Below, piece by piece: positions 1 through 4,944 of a DNA stretch of 6,867 nt. A program made the translations under genes and the position numbers. The stretch lies in contig CALGYL010000009.1 of NCBI GenBank assembly GCA_937934775.1, positions 1-6,867 of the forward strand, written 5' to 3'. Each line of letters starts with the position of its first letter. Positions within the stretch are counted from its first letter, which is position 1. The notes under the pieces are model-generated. The model was not told the DNA's origin. It searched no databases and worked only from the letters and a program-made list of their open reading frames with translations. Origin of the DNA: an uncultured Clostridia bacterium (lineage in GTDB: Bacteria > Bacillota > Clostridia > Christensenellales > Aristaeellaceae).

Positions 1-48
1 CGACCACCGAGATCTACACTCTTTCCCTACACGACGCTCTTCCGATCT
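1..48 (+). other. Illumina P5/TruSeq universal adapter (artefact)
   Basis: Bases 1-48 match the 3' 48 bases of the 58-base Illumina TruSeq universal (P5) adapter, lacking only its first ten bases and ending in the diagnostic GCTCTTCCGATCT. It is not biological and shows that reads were not fully adapter-trimmed before assembly. The genome begins at base 49, and nothing should be inferred about what precedes it. Confidence 0.98.
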
Positions 49-209
49 TCTAGCAGTCCAACCAATGGATAACTTTCTCTTGCGGCGGCCCCAATTTCTC
101 CCTGACTGGGTCGCTCTCCGTCTGGAAAAGGTTCGTCACCGCCGTCTTCCACGTCCCGCGTCTCAGGCTGGCGCGTAAGTGGAATGTGAGCGGCGCAAAT
201 GGGCGGTGT
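49..209. other. Unassigned 3' flank of the btu operon
   Basis: These 161 bases lie downstream of btuD on the minus strand and end at the adapter. I recognise no gene. One minus-strand frame stays open to a TAG at 50-52 and would end in HWLDC, but it has no start codon with a ribosome binding site outside btuD, so I do not call it. Bases 149-182 contain a weak interrupted inverted repeat (CCAC/GTGG and CGCG/CGCG). At 200-218 a TGGGCG/CGCCCA hairpin spans the btuD stop codon, but it has no following U-run, so it is a poor terminator. Confidence 0.4.
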
Positions 210-968
210 TTACGCCCACTGCTCGTACAGCCCCCGCATCCAGGCGCGCACGTCCATGCCGTAGGCGGAGGAGAGGTTTTCATCGGACAGCGCGCTTTTT
301 GCATCGCCGCGCGCGATGATCTGGCCGTGCTGCATCAAAAGCGCCTCGTCGCCGTAGGCCCGGGCAAGGCTCAGATCGTGAACCACCGAGATGACCGACC
401 GGCCAGTCTTCCGGATCCATTCGCCAATCAGCTGAAAAACTTCCTTCTGGTAGACCAGATCCAGGTGGTTTGTCGGCTCGTCCAGCAACAGCAGCTGTGG
501 GTCCTGAGCCAGAAGCTGCGCGAGGAACGCTCTTTGCAGTTCGCCGCCCGACAGCGTAAGCACCGAGTGATCGCGGAAAGGCGTCATGCCGGTGGCGGCG
601 AGCGCCTTTTCCACCTGCGCTTCGTTATCCGCGCCGGGATCGGAAAACAGGCCGCCGCGGTAGGCGTAGCGGCCCAAACGTACGATCTGATCCACAGTAA
701 AGGCGTAGCCCACCGAATGAGACTGCGAGAGGAGCCCCAGCTTTCGTGCCATCACCGCGGGCTTGAGCCTAGATAGCGCTTCGCTGTCCATCATCACCTG
801 TCCCTCATGGGGGATGATCTGTGCGACGGCGTTGAGCAGCGTCGATTTTCCCGCGCCATTGGGGCCGACGATCATTAACCATCGCCCCGCATCCACGAAA
901 AAGGATGCCCGATCCACCACCGTCAGCTTGCCGTAACGGACCGAAAGGTCCCTGACTTCCAATCGCAT
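210..968 (-). CDS. btuD: Cobalamin/corrinoid ABC transporter ATP-binding protein BtuD
   Basis: This is the cytoplasmic ATPase that powers corrinoid import through BtuC. The 252-residue protein has normal family length and every ABC landmark: Walker A GPNGAGKST (35-43), Q-loop Gln82, signature LSGGE (139-143), Walker B LLLLDEP (159-165) with catalytic Glu164, D-loop NHLD (167-170) and switch His197. It belongs to the FecE/FhuC/BtuD group of iron-siderophore and B12 importers. The fold alone does not give the substrate; that comes from the cobalamin riboswitch heading the operon. The ATG (966-968) lies 3 nt after the btuC stop with only a weak AAAGG-like site upstream, so translation is probably coupled to btuC. 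It is the last operon gene visible, and no good terminator follows it. Confidence 0.93.
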   Translation of the reverse strand: MRLEVRDLSVRYGKLTVVDRASFFVDAGRWLMIVGPNGAGKSTLLNAVAQIIPHEGQVMMDSEALSRLKPAVMARKLGLLSQSHSVGYAFTVDQIVRLGRYAYRGGLFSDPGADNEAQVEKALAATGMTPFRDHSVLTLSGGELQRAFLAQLLAQDPQLLLLDEPTNHLDLVYQKEVFQLIGEWIRKTGRSVISVVHDLSLARAYGDEALLMQHGQIIARGDAKSALSDENLSSAYGMDVRAWMRGLYEQWA

Positions 969-971
969 TGC

Positions 972-1991
972 CTACGCCTTTCTGGTCTTGAAGAAAATGT
1001 ATACAAAGGCGATGGAACCGATAAACGACGTGATGACGCCGATGGGCAATTCCAGCGGTTTTAAAATCACGCGGCTCATCAGGTCCGCCAGCATCAAAAA
1101 CACGCCGCCAGCGAACACCGATGCGGGCAGCAACTTCCGGTGATCTGGGCCCACCACCATGCGCGTCATGTGGGGCACCACAAGGCCCACAAAGCCGATG
1201 GTGCCGCCCACCGATACGCTGACGCCAATCAGCGCGGACACCGCGATCAGCACCCAGCGCTTGACCCGCTTTACATCGACGCCGATGCTTCTGGCGTTTT
1301 CCTCGCCCAGCGCGAAGGCGTTGAGCTCACTGGAAAACCGCAGAATCGCCGCACCGAATACCGCGAGCGACACGCCCAGCCACGCGACGTCCCGAAAGGA
1401 ACTGCCCGCAAGCGAGCCCATCGTCCAGAACATGATGGAGCGCACTTTGTCGCCCGCGAAGGTGACGATAAGGCTGATCAGCGCGTGGGCGAACATGGTG
1501 AAGATCACGCCCACCAGGATGATTGTGTTGGTGGACAGCGTGCCGTCCAGCCTGCCCGCGAGGCCCAGAATCAGCGCGAGTGAAAAAAACGCGAACACCA
1601 CCGCCATGATGGAGGTGGCGCCGCCGGTGACGCCGGGGATCGAAAGGCCCAGCGCGATGGCCAGCGTCGCGCCCAGTGACGCGCCCGCCGATACGCCGAA
1701 GGTGGAGCCGTCCGCCAGCGGATTTCGAAGAAGCCCCTGCATCGCACCGCCGGACAGCGAGAGCATCGCGCCCGAGAGCATCACCGAAAGCACCCGGGGG
1801 AGCCGGACGTTCAGGATGATCGAAGCGTTCATGCCGGCCTCCGCGCGGCCCAGGATGGCGGAAAGTGCCTCCAGCGGCGGCACGTAGACGCTGCCCGCGC
1901 AAACGCAGAACAGGAGCGTCGCAAGCGCCGCCGCCGACATCAGACCATACTGCAGGGGCGAAAACCCCGCGCGGGTCTTCTTAGTTGCCAT
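972..1991 (-). CDS. btuC: Cobalamin/corrinoid ABC transporter permease BtuC (FecCD family)
   Basis: This is the membrane channel of the corrinoid importer, expected to act as a homodimer with two BtuD subunits. The 339-residue, strongly hydrophobic protein has the FecCD family pattern: a first membrane segment near 14-34, the RLPR motif (63-66), the hallmark LRNPLADGSTFG (88-99), and the late GFVGLVVPH motif (266-274), which precedes the cytoplasmic coupling helix for the ATPase. Family members have about ten membrane helices, and the length fits. Position 95 is Gly where many relatives have Pro in RNPLAdP, a minor variation. The ATG overlaps the 3' end of btuF by 11 nt in another frame and has no clear Shine-Dalgarno site, so translational coupling to btuF is likely. 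The substrate assignment rests on the upstream riboswitch. Confidence 0.93.
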   Translation of the reverse strand: MATKKTRAGFSPLQYGLMSAAALATLLFCVCAGSVYVPPLEALSAILGRAEAGMNASIILNVRLPRVLSVMLSGAMLSLSGGAMQGLLRNPLADGSTFGVSAGASLGATLAIALGLSIPGVTGGATSIMAVVFAFFSLALILGLAGRLDGTLSTNTIILVGVIFTMFAHALISLIVTFAGDKVRSIMFWTMGSLAGSSFRDVAWLGVSLAVFGAAILRFSSELNAFALGEENARSIGVDVKRVKRWVLIAVSALIGVSVSVGGTIGFVGLVVPHMTRMVVGPDHRKLLPASVFAGGVFLMLADLMSRVILKPLELPIGVITSFIGSIAFVYIFFKTRKA

Positions 1992-2871
1992 ACGCGAAGT
2001 CGTAGAGGGACTGGGCAGCTTCGGCCAGCCTCGGGCCGGGCCGGGTCATGGCGTTGTTGTCGGCGACCAGAATTTTGGCTTCCTTGACTGCGGTGATGCC
2101 TTCCCAGCCGGCGCGGGAGGCGATTTCCTCATCGGGCTTGGGGCCTTCGCCAAAGTACATGGTGACCGTGACGATCAGATCCGGGTTTCGGGCGATGACC
2201 TGCTCCTGAGAGACCTCCGCCCAGCCGTCCACATCGTCAAAGATGTTTTTCAGGCCCAGCATTTCCGCCATCTCGTTCATAAAGGTATTCTTGCCGCCCG
2301 TCCACAGCCCGTACTGCAGCGGAGAGACTTCAAAGTACACCGTCTTGGGCTTGTCGGAAGCGGGCACTTTGGCCTTGAGCGCTTCGAAGGAAGCTTTCAT
2401 GCCGTCAACCAGTGTCTGCGCCTCCTGATCCTTGCCGACCGCTTGGCCGATGCCGGTGATGGCGGTGTAGACGCTCTGAAAGTTGGTCGCTTGGGTGACA
2501 AACACCGGCGCGCCCGCCTTTTCGATGGCCTCCACCTGCTCCAGCGGCTGGGCCATGGAGTTCATCAGGACGAGTTCCGGTTTCAGCGCCAGTATTTCCT
2601 CAATGTTGGTGTTACCGCCGGAGCCAAGAACCGGCGCGGAGAGCGCGTCTTCCGGGTAGTCGCAGTACTCGCCGCGGCCAACCAGCGTGGAACCAGCGCC
2701 CAGCGCGTAGAGAATCTCACATTCGGCGGCGGAGAGCGCCACCACGCGGGATGCGGGTGCCTGGAACGTGTGGGCGCGGCCCAGCATGTCGGTGGACTGG
2801 ATTTCAGCCGTTGCGCAGAAAGACAGAAGAAGGCATAGGGTGACGATCAGGGACAGCGTTCGTTTGAGCAT
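1981..2871 (-). CDS. btuF: Cobalamin/corrinoid-binding protein BtuF (periplasmic-binding-protein type 2 fold)
   Basis: This extracytoplasmic protein should capture corrinoid and deliver it to BtuC. The start at 2871 gives 296 residues. It follows a strong GGGAGGG site by 6 nt and yields a clean signal peptide (MLKRT, then a hydrophobic run to about residue 19). A longer reading from 2940 would begin inside the terminator hairpin and hide that signal. The mature part has the helical-backbone binding-protein pattern of BtuF/FhuD: RVVALSAAECEILYALGAG near 42-60, NIEEILALKPELV (89-101) and VSQEQVIARNPDLIV (220-234). Glu52 and Glu223 are likely counterparts of the two lobe glutamates that dock on BtuC, by family analogy. 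The signal end has ATA before Glu23, a signal-peptidase-I-like site. Its only cysteine there (Cys19, in LSFC) has Phe at -1, so a canonical lipobox is absent. Confidence 0.92.
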   Translation of the reverse strand: MLKRTLSLIVTLCLLLSFCATAEIQSTDMLGRAHTFQAPASRVVALSAAECEILYALGAGSTLVGRGEYCDYPEDALSAPVLGSGGNTNIEEILALKPELVLMNSMAQPLEQVEAIEKAGAPVFVTQATNFQSVYTAITGIGQAVGKDQEAQTLVDGMKASFEALKAKVPASDKPKTVYFEVSPLQYGLWTGGKNTFMNEMAEMLGLKNIFDDVDGWAEVSQEQVIARNPDLIVTVTMYFGEGPKPDEEIASRAGWEGITAVKEAKILVADNNAMTRPGPRLAEAAQSLYDFAYGN

Positions 2872-2877
2872 AAAAAA

Positions 2878-2884
2878 CCCTCCC
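2878..2884 (-). promoter_or_regulatory. Ribosome binding site of btuF, decides its start
   Basis: On the minus strand GGGAGGG is followed by six T residues and the ATG at 2871. This spacing selects 2871 over the in-frame ATGs at 2886, which overlaps the site itself, and 2940. The same GGAGGG string recurs in the 3' arm of the terminator just upstream, so the CCCUCC arm could in principle pair with either. Confidence 0.85.
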
Positions 2885-2913
2885 ATTGTTTTGTGAACAG
2901 CGGGGGATATAAA

Positions 2914-2936
2914 ATCCCTCCATGCGCTGGAGGGAT
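2914..2936 (-). terminator. Intrinsic terminator of the cobalamin riboswitch
   Basis: Read on the minus strand, ATCCCTCCA and TGGAGGGAT form a perfect 9-bp stem around a 5-nt GCGCA loop, followed at once by TTTTATAT. The hairpin lies between the aptamer and btuF, where the expression platform of a transcription-terminating riboswitch belongs. It should form when corrinoid is bound and stop transcription before btuF. Confidence 0.88.
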
Positions 2937-2957
2937 ACAAAATAGACCCATCCCCAG
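2927..2957 (-). promoter_or_regulatory. Candidate antiterminator of the cobalamin riboswitch
   Basis: On the minus-strand RNA, CUGGGGAU (2957 down to 2950) can pair with AUCCC-UC-CAG (2936 down to 2927): five plus three base pairs with a UC bulge. The pairing uses the 5' arm of the terminator stem, so the two structures exclude each other. The CUGGG part (2957-2953) is also complementary to CCCAG in the aptamer (3068-3064), a plausible L5-L13 kissing pair. The pairings are visible in the sequence; the switching role is inferred. Confidence 0.5.
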
Positions 2958-2968
2958 GAGCATATAAG

Positions 2969-3132
2969 GCGCATCAGGTCTCCCGGCTTGGCTTCATCCT
3001 ACTCGGACGTCTTCCCGCCCATCGGGGCAGTGACATTCTGTCCTTTCGTCAGCTTCACGGTTACTGGGCTAGCCCGGAATTTTCATCCGTGTTCCCTCGG
3101 CGTTAAACGCCGACACTTTCGTGCGTTTGCGC
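2969..3132 (-). promoter_or_regulatory. Cobalamin riboswitch aptamer
   Basis: The minus-strand transcript carries the conserved cobalamin aptamer core in order. There is GAGGGAACACGGAUGAAAAU around 3098-3079, then UUCCGGGCUAGCCCAGUAACC and a CCGUGA segment, and CACUG with GGGCGGGAAG (3032-3011). The core ends in the B12 box, GAUGAAGCC followed by GGGAGACCUG (about 2997-2975). A short closing P1 can form between GCGCA (3132-3128) and UGCGC (2973-2969). It lies between a good promoter and btuF, and binding of adenosylcobalamin or a related corrinoid should repress the operon. This is the main evidence that the btuFCD substrate is a corrinoid. The exact aptamer ends are uncertain by a few bases. 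Confidence 0.95.
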
Positions 3133-3151
3133 TGGCTATTCACTTGGAAAA

Positions 3152-3180
3152 AGTGTATCATAAAGGAACACGTGCGTCAA
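3152..3180 (-). promoter_or_regulatory. Sigma-70-type promoter of the btu operon
   Basis: On the minus strand the -35 box TTGACG (3180-3175) and -10 box TACACT (3157-3152) are exactly 17 bases apart. A TGA just before the -10 box gives an extended -10 element. Transcription should start near 3145, a few bases ahead of the riboswitch. Confidence 0.75.
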
Positions 3181-3211
3181 GGCGCGTGCGACGAAAAGGG
3201 GGAGAATTGAA

Positions 3212-3595
3212 ATGATAGTTCTGGGGATTAAGGGAAGCGCGGAGGCGTTCGTCACGCTGGAAAACACTGCCGAAAAAATGGGCAGCGGCGATTGTCCGGT
3301 GTTTGCGACGCCCTCCATGGTGGCGCTGATGGAGGCCGCCGCCAGCCGGTCGGTCGCGCCATACCTGAACGAAGGGGAGACCACGGTGGGGGTGTCACTG
3401 AACATCCGCCACAACGCCGCCACCGCGCTTGGGCGAAGCGTTCGCGCCGAGAGCGAGCTGATCCAGGCGGACGGGCGGAAACTGGTTTTTAAAGTTACCG
3501 TCTTCGACGAGGCAGGCGAGATCGGCGAAGGCGAACACGCCCGCGCGGTCGTAAATCGTGAAAAGTTCCTTGCCCGAACCGCGCAGCGCGGGTAA
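3212..3595 (+). CDS. FlK-like hotdog-fold acyl-CoA thioesterase
   Basis: The 127-residue protein resembles the thioesterase family typified by fluoroacetyl-CoA thioesterase FlK of Streptomyces cattleya, cytoplasmic hotdog enzymes that hydrolyse acyl-CoA. From memory of FlK, its catalytic Thr42, Glu50, His76 and Arg120 fall, with no gap, on Thr33 (FATPSMVALME), Glu41, His67 (IRHNAAT) and Arg111 (EHARAVV). The APYL-x-x-GE segment (49-55) and the C-terminal EKF also match. The FlK lid phenylalanines 33 and 36 align with Gly24 and Asp27, so fluoroacetyl-CoA is probably not the substrate; the true one is unknown. GGGGGAG (3198-3204) lies 7 nt before the ATG, and tandem TAA codons end the gene. It diverges from the btu operon; I see no convincing promoter of its own. 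Confidence 0.85.
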   Translation: MIVLGIKGSAEAFVTLENTAEKMGSGDCPVFATPSMVALMEAAASRSVAPYLNEGETTVGVSLNIRHNAATALGRSVRAESELIQADGRKLVFKVTVFDEAGEIGEGEHARAVVNREKFLARTAQRG

Positions 3596-3602
3596 TAACC
3601 TC

Positions 3603-3644
3603 AAAAAACAAACCGCACCCGCCAGAAATCCGGCAGGGTGCGGT
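3603..3644 (-). terminator. Intrinsic terminator between convergent genes
   Basis: ACCGCACCC (3612-3620) pairs with GGGTGCGGT (3636-3644). GCC/GGC extends the stem by three pairs across a single bulged A (3635) around an 8-nt loop. On the minus strand the stem is followed by TTGTTTTTT (3611-3603), a strong U-run ending the dehydrogenase transcript. On the plus strand only ATTTCATT follows, so it may also end the thioesterase transcript, but less efficiently. Confidence 0.92.
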
Positions 3645-3651
3645 ATTTCAT

Positions 3652-4611
3652 TCAGCGGTTTACGATGTTAACCGGGGTTCCGCTCAGGAACTGACGCAGG
3701 TTGTCCACCGCGATGTCCATCAGCCGCTGGCGGGATTCCTTGGGCGCCCAGGCGATGTGGGGCGTAATGAGGCAATTCTCCGCGGTCAGGAGGGGATTGT
3801 CCCCCCGGATGGGCTCCTCGCTCACCACGTCGACGCCAGCAGCGTAGACCTTGCCGCTGTTCAGCGCGTCCGCGAGATCCTGCTCCGCGACCAGCGGACC
3901 GCGGCCGGTGTTGATCAGGATCACGCCGTCCTTCATCGCTTCGAGGGTGCCGCGGTTGATCATGCCTCGGGTTTCGTCCGTCAGCGGGCAGTGCAGCGAG
4001 ATCACGTCCGAACGGGCGTACAATTCTTCCAGCGTCACGTATTCGGCAAGGACCCGGCCTTCGTCCGTCACCGTCCTGCTGTGGGCCAGGACATGCATGC
4101 CAAACGCCTTTGCGATGCGGGCGGTCGCCTGGCCGATGCGCCCAAAGCCGACGATGCCCATCGTCTTCCCGGCCAGTTCGATCAGCGGAGAATCCCAGAA
4201 GCAGAAGTCGGCGCTCGCCGTCCAGCGGCCGGCGTAGACGGCGTCGCTGTGCCGCTGCACCCGGTGGCAGATTTCAAGCAGCAGCGCGAAAACATACTGC
4301 GCCACCGCGAAGGTTCCGTAGGAGGGGATGTTGGCGACCAGAATCCCCCGTTCTTTTGCGGCGGCCACATCCACAACGTTGTATCCGGTGGCCAGTACGC
4401 CGATGAAGCGCAGGTTTGGGCAGGCGAGGAGCACTTCCCGGCTGATCGCCGTCTTGTTGGTATAGGCGATTTCCGCATCCCCAATGCGCCTGGCGGTCTC
4501 GCCCGGCGCGGTGCGGTCGTACACGCTGAGCTCTCCCAACGCCTCAAATCCGGCCCAGCTCAGGTCACCGGGGTTTTCGGTGTAACCGTCCAGAATCACA
4601 ATTTTGGGCAT
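3652..4611 (-). CDS. D-2-hydroxyacid dehydrogenase (glycerate/hydroxypyruvate/glyoxylate reductase-like)
   Basis: This is a cytoplasmic NAD(P)-dependent oxidoreductase that should interconvert a 2-oxoacid, such as hydroxypyruvate or glyoxylate, and its D-2-hydroxyacid. The start at 4611 (MPKIVILDGY) follows AAGGAGG by 5 nt and gives 319 residues, the usual length; an upstream in-frame ATG at 4680 adds 23 unlikely residues. The split catalytic domain surrounds a Rossmann domain with GFGRIG (155-160). The expected catalytic residues are Arg237 (NTGRGPLV), Glu266 (SEEP) and His285 (TPHIAWAP). The end of the second Rossmann strand reads HSRT (177-180) with no acidic residue, which hints at NADP(H) rather than NAD(H). 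The gene is transcribed alone toward the terminator at 3603-3644. The exact substrate cannot be read from sequence. Confidence 0.93.
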   Translation of the reverse strand: MPKIVILDGYTENPGDLSWAGFEALGELSVYDRTAPGETARRIGDAEIAYTNKTAISREVLLACPNLRFIGVLATGYNVVDVAAAKERGILVANIPSYGTFAVAQYVFALLLEICHRVQRHSDAVYAGRWTASADFCFWDSPLIELAGKTMGIVGFGRIGQATARIAKAFGMHVLAHSRTVTDEGRVLAEYVTLEELYARSDVISLHCPLTDETRGMINRGTLEAMKDGVILINTGRGPLVAEQDLADALNSGKVYAAGVDVVSEEPIRGDNPLLTAENCLITPHIAWAPKESRQRLMDIAVDNLRQFLSGTPVNIVNR

Positions 4612-4681
4612 GGCGGCCTCCTTGAAGTCTTGGCGATGCCGCGAACGGACACGCCTGTTTTCTTGATGGATACCTTGCATG

Positions 4682-4687
4682 ATAATA
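4682..4687 (-). promoter_or_regulatory. Possible -10 box for the dehydrogenase gene
   Basis: TATTAT on the minus strand matches the -10 consensus at five of six positions and lies about 70 bases before the ATG at 4611. No good -35 box is found 16-18 bases further upstream (the sequence there is CTCTTT-like), so this is a weak call. Confidence 0.28.
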
Positions 4688-4839
4688 CAAATCCGTTGAA
4701 AACGAAAGAGGGTTTGCGCTAGACGCGAGAATTTGGCGCAGAAAAGCCGGTGGTTTCCAGATGGCCTGAACGGGCACAGCGGTCACGGAGCAAACCGGAT
4801 GAAAGCCGCAAGAAAGCGGAAACTGGCCCCTGATGCCAC

Positions 4840-4860
4840 CGCGGCACGTCGCCTGCCGCG
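4840..4860. other. Perfect 7-bp hairpin in the divergent intergenic region
   Basis: CGCGGCA (4840-4846) and TGCCGCG (4854-4860) are exact inverted copies around a 7-nt spacer, ending 28 bases before the -35 box of the SDR gene. With no U-run on either strand it is not a terminator. It could be an operator or chance in GC-rich DNA. The rest of 4612-4944 holds the promoter elements listed separately and no gene I can support. Confidence 0.3.
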
Positions 4861-4888
4861 AAGACCGCGCATTCCATGCCGCACACGG

Positions 4889-4917
4889 TTGACACAAACA
4901 CGGACCGATGATATATT
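4889..4917 (+). promoter_or_regulatory. Near-consensus sigma-70 promoter of the SDR gene
   Basis: A perfect TTGACA -35 box (4889-4894) lies 17 bases before TATATT (4912-4917), which is preceded by TGA (4909-4911), an extended -10 element. Transcription should start near 4924, leaving a leader of about 20 nt that contains AGGAGGG (4934-4940). Confidence 0.85.
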
Positions 4918-4944
4918 TGTGAAAACAGGCATCAGGAGGGAATC

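Noticed and set aside
196..222. Terminator at the end of btuD
   Set aside because: The 6-8 bp hairpin spans the stop codon itself and its few U residues are used in the stem, so no free U-run follows.
186..776. Plus-strand open frame of 196 codons
   Set aside because: It lies antisense to btuD, whose protein has every ABC ATPase motif; long antisense frames are expected in GC-rich coding DNA.
1159..1887. Plus-strand open frame of 242 codons, plus a second minus frame at 1327-1902
   Set aside because: Both are shadows of btuC; their compositions (Ser/Thr/Pro/Ala-rich or Arg/Gly-rich) are typical of off-frame translation and no motif is seen.
2872..2940. N-terminal extension of BtuF starting at 2940
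   Set aside because: It would translate the terminator hairpin, bury the signal peptide, and it ignores the strong ribosome binding site 6 nt before the ATG at 2871.
2988..3215. Plus-strand open frame of 75 codons
   Set aside because: It is antisense to the cobalamin riboswitch and its promoter, and has no ribosome binding site.
4612..4680. N-terminal extension of the hydroxyacid dehydrogenase starting at 4680
   Set aside because: The added 23 residues are basic and unlike the family, while AAGGAGG sits 5 nt before the ATG at 4611.
3757..4722. Plus-strand open frame of 321 codons
   Set aside because: It is antisense to the dehydrogenase, which has intact NAD-binding and catalytic motifs in the opposite frame.
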